The notes: generated by a model from the letters alone, not told the origin. A stretch of DNA of 41,039 nt from Epilithonimonas hominis (GCF_003730015.1 NZ_RJTU01000085.1:1-41039), one strand, 5' to 3'; shown: positions 16,464-25,241, counted from the first letter of the stretch. A program made the numbers and translations.

Positions 16464-17681
16464 TCACGAATTGGTATTAAGTTTTTGAGAAATTAACCAA
16501 GCTTCACTCCAGCAGGCTTGAAAATTAAAGCCACCTGTAATTGCATCAATATTAAGAACTTCTCCGCAAATATAAAAATTTGGTAAGAGTTTGGATTCCA
16601 TATTTTTAAAATCAATTTCTTTAAGATCAACACCTCCAGCCGTTACGAACTCATCTTTATAAATAGATTTTCCGGTTACTTGCATTTTTTTTCTGCACAG
16701 AGCTTCCAATATCGCATTCAACTCTTTTGCGGATATATTAGCAATCTGCGTTTCCGGATTGATATTGCAGATCTCTAGAACCTTATTCCAAAATCGGTTG
16801 GTTACGTTAAATATTTTAGATTGCCCGATAGATTTTTTAGGATTTTGTGTCTTGAAGGTTTTTAAAAGGTTTTCAGCCTCAGAAATTGGTATTGAAATAA
16901 AATTTACCTCGATTTCAAATTGGTATTTTAACTCAGCCAATGTTCTTGCTTCCCACGCAGAAATTTTGAGCACAGCTGGCCCGGAAAGTCCCCAATGTGT
17001 TATCAAAAGTGGACCGGATTCTGCTGTTTTCAGGCTAGGAATTTGGATTTCGGCGTTTTCAAAACTGGTTCCGGGAAGATCCTTCAATAAGTCATCTTTA
17101 ATGTTGAATGTGAATAGTGACGGAACAGGCTCTATAATTTTATGACCAAGTTTTTCAATCATTTTTAAAGATTTAGGTGCGCTTCCCGTGCAATAAATGA
17201 TAATGTCTGCAAGGAAATCGCCTTGCTTGGTTTTAACCAGATAATTATTGTCTTGGTTGATAATCTCCGAAACCGAAATCTGGGTTTTTATTTCAAATTT
17301 TTTTCCAAGTACTTCTTTAGTCATTGCATTGATAATGCTTTGTGAAGAGTCCGAAACCGGAAATACCCGGTTGTCTTTTTCGATTTTTAAGGGAACATTT
17401 CTAGACTCGAACCATTCCATTGTATCTCCGGGCTGGAATTTTGTAAAAACACTGAGTAGCTCTTTGCTCCCTCTCGGATAGAAACTAGTGAGCTCTCTCG
17501 GATCAAAGCATGCGTGGGTGACATTGCAACGTCCGCCGCCGGATATTTTTACCTTTTGCAGTACGTCCGAATTCTGCTCTAGGATAGAAACGTCATATTT
17601 GTCCTCATCCAGATTTGCAGCGGCAAAAAAACCAGAAGCGCCGCCGCCAATGATAATTATTTTCTTTTTTTTTAAATCCAT
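16464..17681 (-). CDS. HI0933/YhiN-family flavoprotein (NAD(P)/FAD-dependent oxidoreductase)
   Basis: A 405-residue FAD-binding protein of the HI0933/YhiN family, whose substrate is not established. The N-terminal dinucleotide fold has IIIGGGASGFFAAANL (residues 9-24). The family signature KISGGGRCNVTHA follows at about 45-57. Later motifs are YCTGSAPKSL, the insert-domain phrase LLITHWGLSGPAVLK, FVTAGGVDL, and the C-terminal FAD motif YICGEVLNIDAITGGFNFQACWSEAW. All key Gly motifs are intact. The gene is single, divergent from the thioesterase gene, and a promoter sits so close to the ATG that the transcript may be almost leaderless. Confidence 0.92.
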   Translation of the reverse strand: MDLKKKKIIIIGGGASGFFAAANLDEDKYDVSILEQNSDVLQKVKISGGGRCNVTHACFDPRELTSFYPRGSKELLSVFTKFQPGDTMEWFESRNVPLKIEKDNRVFPVSDSSQSIINAMTKEVLGKKFEIKTQISVSEIINQDNNYLVKTKQGDFLADIIIYCTGSAPKSLKMIEKLGHKIIEPVPSLFTFNIKDDLLKDLPGTSFENAEIQIPSLKTAESGPLLITHWGLSGPAVLKISAWEARTLAELKYQFEIEVNFISIPISEAENLLKTFKTQNPKKSIGQSKIFNVTNRFWNKVLEICNINPETQIANISAKELNAILEALCRKKMQVTGKSIYKDEFVTAGGVDLKEIDFKNMESKLLPNFYICGEVLNIDAITGGFNFQACWSEAWLISQKLNTNS

Positions 17682-17686
17682 TATTG

Positions 17687-17716
17687 CAAAATTACATTTT
17701 TAATATCCACATCAAA
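17687..17716 (-). promoter_or_regulatory. Promoter for the HI0933-type flavoprotein gene (-33 TTTG, -7 TAATTTTG)
   Basis: Read on the minus strand, TTTG (17716-17713) is followed after 18 bases by an exact TAnnTTTG box (17694-17687). This is the best Bacteroidetes promoter match in the window. Its position predicts a transcript start within a few bases of the ATG at 17681. Confidence 0.6.
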
Positions 17717-17720
17717 TGGT

Positions 17721-17728
17721 TAATTTTG
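17721..17728 (+). promoter_or_regulatory. -7 promoter element (TAATTTTG) for the thioesterase gene
   Basis: An exact -7 box 22 bases before the ATG at 17751. The -33 position holds only a T run, so the promoter is incomplete. It overlaps the divergent promoter of the flavoprotein gene. Confidence 0.4.
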
Positions 17729-17750
17729 AACAATCATAAAATTAAATAAA

Positions 17751-18245
17751 ATGTCTGTTTATTATCATAAATTTGAAGTAAGATGGAGTGATATTGATGC
17801 GAATCGTCATCTTGGAAACTCAACCTATGTGGATTATTGCTCACAAACTAGAATGGCTTTTCTAAACAAAAACAAAATTGGGCTAACCCAACTGAACCGC
17901 TGGGGCGTGGGTCCTGTTATGTTGCACGAGCGCTACTCATTCTTCAAGGAAATCTATGCAGACCAGACAGTTTTTGTTGGCTTGGAGGTGTCTGCAATCT
18001 CGGAAGACGGATCTATTTATCAGTTCGTGCATAAATTTTATCTGCCAGACGGGACACATTGTGCAACAGCCGAAGCTACGGGTGTCTGGATAGATATGAT
18101 GCTCAGAAAAACCACAACACCGCCTGAAGACATTATGGAAGTAATGAACGAATACAAATCAGCGAATGTACAAATCATTTCAAAAGAATTCCTGAAGACT
18201 CTACCTTTCCGTCCGGAAAATATTGATTCTGAAATTTTTAAATAA
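17751..18245 (+). CDS. Acyl-CoA thioesterase, hotdog fold (4HBT)
   Basis: A 164-residue cytoplasmic hotdog-fold protein of the 4-hydroxybenzoyl-CoA-thioesterase-like family, expected to hydrolyse acyl-CoA. The signature is near the N-terminus: FEVRWSDIDANRHLGNSTYVDYCSQTRMAFL, with the catalytic Asp in the DID/DAN turn followed by His and Gly. The second part has GPVMLHERYSFFKEIYADQTVFVGLEVSAISEDGSIYQFVHKFY, the long central strand pair. The C-terminal part is a helix with no extra domain. thiL follows 71 bases downstream. The chain length of the acyl substrate is not visible in the sequence. Confidence 0.88.
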   Translation: MSVYYHKFEVRWSDIDANRHLGNSTYVDYCSQTRMAFLNKNKIGLTQLNRWGVGPVMLHERYSFFKEIYADQTVFVGLEVSAISEDGSIYQFVHKFYLPDGTHCATAEATGVWIDMMLRKTTTPPEDIMEVMNEYKSANVQIISKEFLKTLPFRPENIDSEIFK

Positions 18246-18316
18246 ATATTAATAGTAATTGAGAGCGATTTCGATTGTTTTTAATCGTTTATAATTAATC
18301 AAATATCATTTATTAA

Positions 18317-19372
18317 ATGCTAGAAGATAAATCACAAAACCTAACGCCGATAGCAAAACTTGGAGAGTTCGGGTTAATAAAACATCTAACGCAACATTTT
18401 CAGATTATACAGGATTCTACAAAAATTTCGGTTGGTGATGATGCTGCAGTTATAGATCCAGGAAATAAAAAAGTGGTAATTTCCACAGATATGCTTGCGG
18501 AAGGAATTCATTTCAATCTCGGATACGTCCCGCTAAAACATTTAGGATATAAAGCCGTTGTAGTAAACCTGAGTGATATTGCCGCAATGAATGCTACTCC
18601 AACTCAAATTTTGGTTTCTGTTGCTGTTTCCAATCGTTTTCCGGTGGAAGCTTTGGAAGAAATCTATGCAGGAATTGCTTTGGCTTGCAATAGATACAAA
18701 GTAGACTTAATTGGCGGAGACACAACAAGTTCCAACACAGGTTTGGTAATTAGCATTACAGCAATTGGTCTTGAAAATGAAGATAAAATCGTTAAAAGAA
18801 ATGGTGCAAAACCAAATGATCTTTTGGTGGTAACCGGAGATCTTGGTGGTGCATATCTGGGACTTCAAATTTTGGAAAGAGAACATTCTGTTTATTTGGC
18901 AAACCCCAATATGCAACCAGAAATGGAAGGTTATGATTACATCCTTGAAAGACAGCTGAAACCAGAAGCCAGAACCGATATCAAGAAAAAATTGGAAGAG
19001 TTGGATATTTTGCCAACATCTATGATCGATGTTTCGGACGGTCTGGCATCAGAGATACTTCATTTGTCGGATCAGTCTGGTGTTGGATTTCATTTGTATG
19101 AAGAAAAAGTTCCAATGGACAGTGTTACTATTTCTACTGCAGAAGAACTGAATCTTAATCCCGCAATGGCCGCGTTAAACGGAGGTGAAGATTACGAATT
19201 ATTGTTCACCATTTCTTCTTCAGATTTTGATAAAATTAAGAATCATCCAGACTTCACCATTATCGGTCACGCAACTGAAGAATCTCAAGGCAATTTCTTG
19301 GTAGCAAGAGGCTCAAACCAACTGATTCCATTAACTGCACAAGGCTGGGATGCCTTTCTAAATAAGGAGTAA
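18317..19372 (+). CDS. thiL: Thiamine-monophosphate kinase
   Basis: A 351-residue ThiL that phosphorylates thiamine monophosphate to the active cofactor thiamine diphosphate using ATP. The order of motifs is standard: LGEFGLIKHL (15-24), SVGDDAAVID with Asp41 and Asp42 (metal binding), STDMLAEGIHF (57-67), the Gly-rich KHLGYKAVVVNLSDIAAMNA, LIGGDTTSS, VTGDLGGAYLG, MIDVSDGLASE and LNGGEDYELLFT. Several Asp residues of the metal site are all present. The 351-residue length fits. It lies between the thioesterase and the M48 lipoprotein gene in the same direction; with gaps of 71 and 50 bases, co-transcription is possible but unproven. Confidence 0.96.
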   Translation: MLEDKSQNLTPIAKLGEFGLIKHLTQHFQIIQDSTKISVGDDAAVIDPGNKKVVISTDMLAEGIHFNLGYVPLKHLGYKAVVVNLSDIAAMNATPTQILVSVAVSNRFPVEALEEIYAGIALACNRYKVDLIGGDTTSSNTGLVISITAIGLENEDKIVKRNGAKPNDLLVVTGDLGGAYLGLQILEREHSVYLANPNMQPEMEGYDYILERQLKPEARTDIKKKLEELDILPTSMIDVSDGLASEILHLSDQSGVGFHLYEEKVPMDSVTISTAEELNLNPAMAALNGGEDYELLFTISSSDFDKIKNHPDFTIIGHATEESQGNFLVARGSNQLIPLTAQGWDAFLNKE

Positions 19373-19422
19373 ATCTTTTGGAATAAAACTTGTAAAACAC
19401 AACCATATAAATAAAAAGAACG

Positions 19423-20229
19423 ATGAAAATTTTAAAAACTTCAGCTTTTGTAATTGCGGCATTAGGAATTACTGCTTGTGTCACTAACCCAATTACTGGT
19501 AGATCTTCCATCCAAATTGCAAATAATTCTGAGATTGCAACCGCTGCAGCTGCAGAATATAAAACCACATTATCTAGTTCCAAAGTTGTTACTGGAACTG
19601 CAGACGCCAACCGAATCAAAAATGTTGGTGATAGAATTAAAAATGCGGCTTACGCTTATTATAAACAAATTGGTCGTGAGTCTGCTTTAACTGGCTATAA
19701 TTGGGAATTTAATTTAATCCAAGACAGCCAACTAAATGCTTGGTGTATGCCTGGTGGAAAAGTCGCTTTTTATACAGGAATTATGCCTATTTGTAAAGAT
19801 GATAATGGTGTGGCTGTTGTAATGGGACACGAAGTTTCTCACGCGCTGGCAGGACATGGAAACGAAAGAATTTCTCAGGCGATGTTGGCTCAATATGGCG
19901 GTAGTCTTTTAGGTGGCACAATGTCTAACAGTCAATGGTCAGGCGTTTTTGAAAAAGTGTACCCAATTGGAGCACAAGTTGGATTGTTGGCTTATGGAAG
20001 AAAACAAGAGTCTGAAGCAGATGAAATGGGTCTTCAAATAATGGCTATGGCCGGTTATGATCCTAGAACTGCAATTTCTTTCTGGCAGAGAATGGAAGCT
20101 TCTTCTACAGGAACCAGACAACCAGAATTTTTATCTACCCACCCTAGTCCTGCTAATAGAATCGCTGATTTGAATGCCGATATGCCAAAAGCTTTGCAAT
20201 ATTACAAAGCGGCAGGCGGTAAACTTTAA
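19423..20229 (+). CDS. M48-family metalloprotease lipoprotein
   Basis: A 268-residue zinc peptidase of the M48 group, LoiP/BepA-like, anchored in the envelope by a lipoprotein signal (FVIAALGITAC, Cys19). These enzymes degrade misfolded envelope proteins. The zinc motif is GHEVSHALAGH with His136, Glu137 (catalytic) and His140; the third ligand is Glu198 in ESEADEMGLQIM. The preceding PGGKVAFYTGIMPIC is the standard strand, and STHPSPANRIADL near the C-terminus is the family's end motif. There is no TPR domain, unlike BepA. A small membrane protein gene follows 31 bases downstream. Confidence 0.92.
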   Translation: MKILKTSAFVIAALGITACVTNPITGRSSIQIANNSEIATAAAAEYKTTLSSSKVVTGTADANRIKNVGDRIKNAAYAYYKQIGRESALTGYNWEFNLIQDSQLNAWCMPGGKVAFYTGIMPICKDDNGVAVVMGHEVSHALAGHGNERISQAMLAQYGGSLLGGTMSNSQWSGVFEKVYPIGAQVGLLAYGRKQESEADEMGLQIMAMAGYDPRTAISFWQRMEASSTGTRQPEFLSTHPSPANRIADLNADMPKALQYYKAAGGKL

Positions 20230-20260
20230 ACTTTTTTTTAATTAAAATAAAAACACAATT

Positions 20261-20530
20261 ATGAAAAGTTTAATAATTATTGGTATCATTTTATTCGGTT
20301 TGGGAGGTCTTCTTTTTTACCTGAATGATATGGCGGTAGATCTACGTGTGGTTTATGGATCACTTTGTGGGATTGGCATTGGTCTTATTATAGGTGGATT
20401 AGTAGGATATATTAGCAAAGGCAGTGCTGTAAAAGACGCTCAGATCAGACGCGAATTAAAGCAACTTCAGCAGGAGAAAGCTGAACTTGAAAAACAGAAA
20501 GTGCAAACCGATATTACCAGGACTTATTAA
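20261..20530 (+). CDS. Small membrane protein with two helices and a coiled-coil tail
   Basis: An 89-residue protein with two hydrophobic helices (about 3-20 and 30-51) and a highly charged C-terminal tail (about 60-83, IRRELKQLQQEKAELEKQK) that should form a helix or coiled coil. No named family is recognised. It follows the M48 protease gene by 31 bases on the same strand, so it might be a membrane partner or merely a neighbour. The stop lies only five bases from the convergent AraC-type gene. Confidence 0.75.
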   Translation: MKSLIIIGIILFGLGGLLFYLNDMAVDLRVVYGSLCGIGIGLIIGGLVGYISKGSAVKDAQIRRELKQLQQEKAELEKQKVQTDITRTY

Positions 20531-20535
20531 AAAGA

Positions 20536-21381
20536 CTATAAGTTTTTTATAAAATGTCCTGGAGTAGTGTTTGTATATTTTTTGAAAATCTTATTAAAAT
20601 AAGTAATATTATTAAAACCTGTAGCATAGCAGCTTTCTGCTATGCTTTTTTCTTGAGAAAGCAATATGCAAGCTTTGTCTATTCTGTATCTATTAACAAA
20701 CTCAACAAAGGTAAGCGATGTGGCTTTTTTGAAAAAATTACAAAATGCGGGTTTCGTGAGATTAGCAAGATGTGCGGCCTGCATAATATCAATTTCGTTC
20801 TGGTAACCGTTTTCTACGTATGTAAATACAGCTTCCAAACGATTTCTATTTCTAGATACGATTGTGTAAGGCATCACTTCGGTATTCATTAATTCAAAAT
20901 CCTCTGTTTTTGATAGTTCAAAAAGGATTTCTAAAAGTAGCAAGTACCTTTTATAACCCTCAGCTTCAGCTATCAATTCAAGTTTTGGAATGAGTTGTTT
21001 TTTTACTTGTGAGGAAAAAAGGACGCCGTACCTTGATATTTCCAACAGCTTTCTCACAGCATTAGTGTCTGGTTCTCCCTCTGGTAGGGAAAGGATGTCT
21101 TCCTTGAACTGTATTACGATTTCTTCATGCGGATCTGTAGCATTGAGCCCAAAACCAGAATGGGGAATATTAGAGCCTATTAGAGCCAGTGCGCCATCCT
21201 CAAAATGGCTTTTATGATAGCCTACGTGTCTTGTTCCTTTTCCATGCAAAACGCAAACGATCTCAATCTCAGAATGATAATGATATTGCCAGTTGAGTTC
21301 AGAAATAGGAACTCCTTTGATATGCAGCACACGAAATGAACTGTTTTCGTCTGGTGAAATATGTTCGAGTATAACCTTCAT
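20536..21381 (-). CDS. AraC-family transcriptional regulator with cupin sensor domain
   Basis: A 281-residue regulator. The N-terminal part (about 10-90) has a cupin-like beta-rich fold with HYHSEIEIVCVLHGKGTRHVGYH, the typical HxH start of an AraC ligand-binding arm. The C-terminal DNA-binding domain (about 180-279) has two helix-turn-helix motifs, IDIMQAAHLANLTKPAFCNFFKKATS and CYATGFNNITYFNKIFKKYTNTTPGHF. The ending PGHF is the family's conserved end. AraC regulators with such arms often sense sugars or other small molecules. The regulated genes cannot be told: the neighbours are an unrelated protease gene and a barrel protein gene. Confidence 0.93.
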   Translation of the reverse strand: MKVILEHISPDENSSFRVLHIKGVPISELNWQYHYHSEIEIVCVLHGKGTRHVGYHKSHFEDGALALIGSNIPHSGFGLNATDPHEEIVIQFKEDILSLPEGEPDTNAVRKLLEISRYGVLFSSQVKKQLIPKLELIAEAEGYKRYLLLLEILFELSKTEDFELMNTEVMPYTIVSRNRNRLEAVFTYVENGYQNEIDIMQAAHLANLTKPAFCNFFKKATSLTFVEFVNRYRIDKACILLSQEKSIAESCYATGFNNITYFNKIFKKYTNTTPGHFIKNL

Positions 21382-21403
21382 TCAAGTTAATGTTCTTTAA
21401 AAA

Positions 21404-21436
21404 CAAAAATAAAGAAAACATGTTAATATTGTTCAA
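21404..21436 (-). promoter_or_regulatory. Promoter for the AraC-type gene
   Basis: On the minus strand TTG (21436-21434) is followed after 22 bases by an exact -7 box TATTTTTG (21411-21404). The predicted transcript starts about 20 bases before the ATG at 21381. Confidence 0.45.
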
Positions 21437-21549
21437 TTTTTTGTTTATTATGTTAAACAATTGTTGAATAAAAGCGCATATTTTCGTATTACAAAAATGA
21501 TTTCTTAAAAGAATGTAATTTTTGTGAATTTTTAAGGTCTATATATGAA

Positions 21550-21577
21550 GAAGGCTGGAAAGTGATTTCCAGCCTTC
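21550..21577 (-). terminator. Rho-independent terminator after the barrel protein gene
   Basis: GAAGGCTGGAAA (21550-21561) and its exact complement (21566-21577) form a 12-bp stem with a 4-base loop, 20 bases past the minus-strand stop at 21598. The T run is short (TTC-AT), so ending efficiency is uncertain. It marks the end of the long minus-strand run. Confidence 0.75.
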
Positions 21578-21597
21578 TCATATTTTCTGAGTTGCAA

Positions 21598-22242
21598 TTA
21601 TTTGAAATTATAACCGATACCGAGGATAAACATACTAGGTCTATTATCGTATCTGATTTCTGTCTCGCTTCCTGGAACTCCAGCGCCTGCGTTAATGAAT
21701 TTTCGAGAATCTTTAGAAAAAGCTCCTTCATATCTTGCATTGACAACAAATTTAGACAACGTTGCTTGCGCTCCAAATTGGTATCCTACAGTAAATTCTT
21801 TAGTTCCATTTTCCTTGAAGTCTCCAAAAGTATTGTCTTTTGATAAATTATATGATGCAACTGGTCCTACAAAAGCAGCTAATTTTCCAAGTAAAAAGTT
21901 ATGTCCAACTAAAACAGGAACATCAATTCTATTGCTTTTGGCTTCTAGTTCTACATCGCCAGTAGTTTCTACCGTATTTTTGAAAGATGTGTAATACACT
22001 TCTGGCATTACAAACCACCCACTTGCAGGTAAATCTACTTTAAAAGCCAATCCAACATTGAATCCTGTTGCATTATCACCTTTTGAATCAACAGCTGTAT
22101 TAACAGCGCCTTTAAAATTATCCCAGCTTGCAGATGAAGTATTTATTAAAGCATTGGTTCTCAATCCTACAGTAACTTGTGAATAAGCCATCATTCCTAG
22201 GAATAAGGTCATTGCACTGATCAGTTTTTTATTCATTTTCAA
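21598..22242 (-). CDS. Outer-membrane beta-barrel (porin-like) protein
   Basis: A 214-residue exported protein with a signal peptide (MKMNKKLISAMTLFLGMMAYSQ) and a small beta-barrel of the OMP_b-brl type. Strand-like stretches alternate hydrophobic and polar residues (VTVGLRTNALINTSS, FNVGLAFKVDLP, WFVMPEVYYTSFKNTVE, RIDVPVLVGHNFLLGKLAAFVGPVASYNL, FTVGYQFGAQATLSKFVVNARYEG). The last strand ends MFILGIGYNFK with a terminal aromatic pair, as expected for barrel insertion. The PVLVGHNFLLGKLAAFVGP pattern is typical of these flavobacterial barrels. It follows mlaF by 25 bases. The substrate is unknown. Confidence 0.87.
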   Translation of the reverse strand: MKMNKKLISAMTLFLGMMAYSQVTVGLRTNALINTSSASWDNFKGAVNTAVDSKGDNATGFNVGLAFKVDLPASGWFVMPEVYYTSFKNTVETTGDVELEAKSNRIDVPVLVGHNFLLGKLAAFVGPVASYNLSKDNTFGDFKENGTKEFTVGYQFGAQATLSKFVVNARYEGAFSKDSRKFINAGAGVPGSETEIRYDNRPSMFILGIGYNFK

Positions 22243-22267
22243 TTGATTTTAATTTAAAATTAGTGAA

Positions 22268-23080
22268 TTATTTTTCCTTTTTTTCGGTATTGTTGCTGTT
22301 ATGCGAGAGACTTGTCTGATCATTTTCAAGCATAAATTCTCTTAATTGCTTAAAAAGCTCTGAAGAGTAAACAAAATCCAAAAGGTTCTTATTTTTTGCT
22401 GTTGCTAATATATCTTTATTGCCTTCCCATTCTTTTATGCCCAATCGCAGATAGAGAATCTTTTCCCCAATCGTCATCACGGAATTCATATCGTGAGTGT
22501 TGATAATAGTAGTGGTGTTATATTCTTTGGTGATTTCCAGTAAAAGATCATCAATTATTTTAGATGTGTAAGGATCTAAGCCCGAATTAGGTTCATCGCA
22601 GAACAGATACTTTGGATTATTAACAATAGCTCTTGCTATGGCAACCCTTTTCTGCATTCCCCCGGAGATTTCTGAAGGGAATTTTTTATTAGCATTCTGA
22701 AGATTGACACGACCTATTACTTCCAAAACTTTTCGTTTCTTTTCTCGGTAAGTAAGATTGGTAAACATATCTAGAGGGAAACTGATGTTTTCTTCAACAG
22801 TCATGGAATCGAAAAGCGCACTTCCCTGAAAAACGGTTCCAATCTCTGAGCGCAAAGCCTGTTTGTCATCTCGGGACATCTGTACAATATCTCTTCCATC
22901 AAAGAGAATGCCTCCGCTGGATGGCTCGAAAACATTCAGCAGGCACTTGAGAAATACTGTTTTTCCGGATCCGCTTTGCCCGATTACCAGGTTTACTTTG
23001 CCGGTATCAAATGTTGTGGAAATACCTTTCAGAACTTCTACCCCATCAAAACTTTTTCTTAAATCTTTAACTTCTATCAT
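22268..23080 (-). CDS. mlaF: ABC transporter ATPase, MlaF type
   Basis: The ATP-binding subunit of a MCE/Mla lipid-transport ABC system, acting at the inner membrane with MlaE. The start is ATG at 23080 (MIEVKDLRKSFDGVEV), giving 270 residues; an in-frame upstream ATG (23140) lies inside mlaE and is rejected. Walker A is GQSGSGKTVFL, the signature is SEISGGMQKRVAIARAI, Walker B is YLFCDEPNSGLD and the switch His is in INTHDMNSV. SGGMQKR is the MlaF-like signature form. Its ATG overlaps the mlaE stop by one base, so the two are translationally coupled. No MlaD substrate-binding gene lies alongside. Confidence 0.9.
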   Translation of the reverse strand: MIEVKDLRKSFDGVEVLKGISTTFDTGKVNLVIGQSGSGKTVFLKCLLNVFEPSSGGILFDGRDIVQMSRDDKQALRSEIGTVFQGSALFDSMTVEENISFPLDMFTNLTYREKKRKVLEVIGRVNLQNANKKFPSEISGGMQKRVAIARAIVNNPKYLFCDEPNSGLDPYTSKIIDDLLLEITKEYNTTTIINTHDMNSVMTIGEKILYLRLGIKEWEGNKDILATAKNKNLLDFVYSSELFKQLREFMLENDQTSLSHNSNNTEKKEK

Positions 23081-23832
23081 CAGCTTAACAACATTTGGGT
23101 TAGTAATAGATCCATTATAATTACAGAAACCATAGTCCATACTACAGCTTGTGTGCTGGCACGTCCAACTTCCAAAGATCCGCCTTTTACATTATAACCG
23201 AAATAAGCAGGAATTGTAGCTATTAGAAATGCAAATACAGCTGTTTTCAGAAAAGCGTACCAGATAAAATAAGATGGCATATACATCTGGATACCTGTTA
23301 TATAATCTGCTTTTGTCCAATTTCCAGTTGCGATTCCGGCAATATATCCGCCCCAGATTCCTACAGCAATACTGATTGCAATGAGTAGTGGATTAAATAT
23401 CACACTGGCTATAATTTTTGGCAAAATAAGAAAATTGGGAGAATTGACACCCATAATGTCTAAAGCATCGATCTGCTCTGTAACCCTCATTGTCCCGATG
23501 CTCGAAGCGATGTAGGAACCAACTTTTCCAGCAAGTATAACAGAAATAATGGTAGGTGAGAACTCCAAAATCAACACCACTTTGGTTGCGTAACCAATAA
23601 AACTGTTAGGGATAGGAAAAGATGATGCGCTGAAGTTATTATACATCTGAATAGCAACAACCGCCCCTACGAAAAAAGATGTGAATAATACCAATCCAAA
23701 GGAATTGACGCCGAGGTCATAAAATTCTCTTACCAGCAGCTTGAGATATACATTTCTTTTCTGAGGCTTGTTTAGGACTTTTCCCAACAATAGAAAATAT
23801 TCTCCTACGGATTCAAATAGTCGTTTTAACAT
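23080..23832 (-). CDS. mlaE: MlaE-family ABC transporter permease
   Basis: A 250-residue membrane permease of the MlaE family, which moves phospholipid across the envelope with the adjacent ATPase. About five or six hydrophobic helices are visible, including SFGLVLFTSFFVGAVVAIQMY, the central SPTIISVILAGKVGSYIASSIGTMRVTEQIDALDIMGV, and IIASVIFNPLLIAISIAVGIWGGYI. The phrase LAGKVGSYIASSIGTMRVTEQIDAL is the family's diagnostic coupling region to the ATPase. mlaF starts at the stop codon and the sugar transferase gene ends 29 bases upstream. In Bacteroidota the MCE protein is often elsewhere on the chromosome. Confidence 0.92.
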   Translation of the reverse strand: MLKRLFESVGEYFLLLGKVLNKPQKRNVYLKLLVREFYDLGVNSFGLVLFTSFFVGAVVAIQMYNNFSASSFPIPNSFIGYATKVVLILEFSPTIISVILAGKVGSYIASSIGTMRVTEQIDALDIMGVNSPNFLILPKIIASVIFNPLLIAISIAVGIWGGYIAGIATGNWTKADYITGIQMYMPSYFIWYAFLKTAVFAFLIATIPAYFGYNVKGGSLEVGRASTQAVVWTMVSVIIMDLLLTQMLLS

Positions 23833-23861
23833 AAAGCTAAATTAGGTTTTTTTTCTAACAA

Positions 23862-25229
23862 TCAATGCGCTTTTTTATCGCCGGTAATAATCAGAAAAAT
23901 GGTTTTGAAAATGATTACAATATCCATACTAAAACTCCAATTACGGACATAAAAAGAATCTGCAAGTATTCTTTTTTTCATCTCGATGTTCATATCACCT
24001 GCGTCGCCCCGCAGTCCGCTTACCTGCGCAAGGCCGGTAATACCTGGTTTTACCATACTTCTCAAACTGTATCTGCTGATCTTCGGCTTGTAAAAATCAT
24101 CCACCAAAAGCATATGTGGCCGAGGCCCAACAACAGACATATTTCCTAATAAAACATTGATAAATTGTGGCATCTCATCCAGACTTGTTTTTCTAAGAAA
24201 TTTGCCAATCTCGGTAATTCTTGGATCATTTGGATCGGTCGTTTTTTTAGATGACAGAATATTGACTTTCATTGTTCTGAATTTGAAGCACTTGAAAACC
24301 TTATCATGATAACCATATCGTTCCTGAATGAAAAAGGGAGAGCCTTTGGATCCATCCAATTTTATCAGTAATATAATAATCGGAAATAGCCAGGTGCAGA
24401 TACAAATAAGCACTAATAAAGAAAAAACAATGTCGAAAAGCCTTTTAACAAAAAAATTGGTAAAAATATCTAATGGATTTTTTGTTTGTGTAAGAACCGG
24501 AGCAGTTCCGATGTAATTGTATTCAAACTCAAAGAAATCATTCTGTACAGTATTCGGAACCAAGGAAATTTTCACTTTATTAAGTTCTGCCTGATGAAAA
24601 AGCGCTTCTTCGAAACTCTTTTCCAATGTATGTTCTGATGGGATAAAAACGGTATGTATGCCATTGTCTTTCCAAAATTTCGCAATATACTCCAGATTAA
24701 TATTTCCTGAGTAATCATATATTCTGAAACCGAAATCTTTTCTCTCTCTTATGATGTCTCGAAGAACATTGGTAGATGCCGTTTCTGCGATAAACATAAC
24801 ATTCCTGTGATTTTTCCCGATACTCCGGATATATTTCAAAAGAAAAAATATCAGTGTTTTTATAGGAATTACAATTAATGCCAAGATAATCGCCAGATAG
24901 AAACGTTCCGTTTTCAGGAAATCATTATTGCTGACTTTTCCCAGCAGAACCACCCCAATAAAAAAGAAAAAAACATGGATAATGATTCTCTCCAGATATA
25001 TGGTATAGGTAATATTTCTAGGAATGTGATATAATCTTGTCCTTGCGCTAAGTAAAAGCCAGAAAAAACATAATAATAAAACAGAAAGTATGTTTTGCTC
25101 CAGAGACTCCGAATCATATTTGATTTCAAAATTAATTCGGTAATATGAAACGAAAACTGAAGCTACCAGAATCATATCTAGTAGGATCACGAAGGATTTG
25201 AAATATCTAGAATATCTTAGTCGCTGCAT
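23862..25229 (-). CDS. Undecaprenyl-phosphate sugar phosphotransferase (WcaJ-like)
   Basis: A 455-residue membrane enzyme of the polyprenyl glycosylphosphotransferase family. It moves a sugar-1-phosphate from a nucleotide sugar to undecaprenyl phosphate, the first step of exopolysaccharide or O-antigen assembly. Four N-terminal helices (about 12-30, 45-60, 78-98, 108-130) precede a nucleotide-binding-like region (about 140-250). A further helix (about 272-293, FSLLVLICICTWLFPIIILLIKL) introduces the catalytic domain with FKFRTM, DPRITEIGKFLRKTSLDEMPQF and VGPRPHMLLVDDFY. The last part PGITGLAQVSGLRGD is the bacterial sugar transferase signature. There is no neighbouring polysaccharide cluster. 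Confidence 0.93.
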   Translation of the reverse strand: MQRLRYSRYFKSFVILLDMILVASVFVSYYRINFEIKYDSESLEQNILSVLLLCFFWLLLSARTRLYHIPRNITYTIYLERIIIHVFFFFIGVVLLGKVSNNDFLKTERFYLAIILALIVIPIKTLIFFLLKYIRSIGKNHRNVMFIAETASTNVLRDIIRERKDFGFRIYDYSGNINLEYIAKFWKDNGIHTVFIPSEHTLEKSFEEALFHQAELNKVKISLVPNTVQNDFFEFEYNYIGTAPVLTQTKNPLDIFTNFFVKRLFDIVFSLLVLICICTWLFPIIILLIKLDGSKGSPFFIQERYGYHDKVFKCFKFRTMKVNILSSKKTTDPNDPRITEIGKFLRKTSLDEMPQFINVLLGNMSVVGPRPHMLLVDDFYKPKISRYSLRSMVKPGITGLAQVSGLRGDAGDMNIEMKKRILADSFYVRNWSFSMDIVIIFKTIFLIITGDKKAH

Positions 25230-25241
25230 AAACTTCCGAAA

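Noticed and set aside
18255-18310. A possible riboswitch before thiL
   Set aside because: The leader is short, and the CGATT/AATCG hairpin is small. There is no THI-box core, which would not be expected before thiL alone.
23081-23140. N-terminal extension of mlaF from an upstream ATG
   Set aside because: It lies inside mlaE, its residues are unlike any ABC ATPase, and the ATG at 23080 overlapping the mlaE stop fits the family start.
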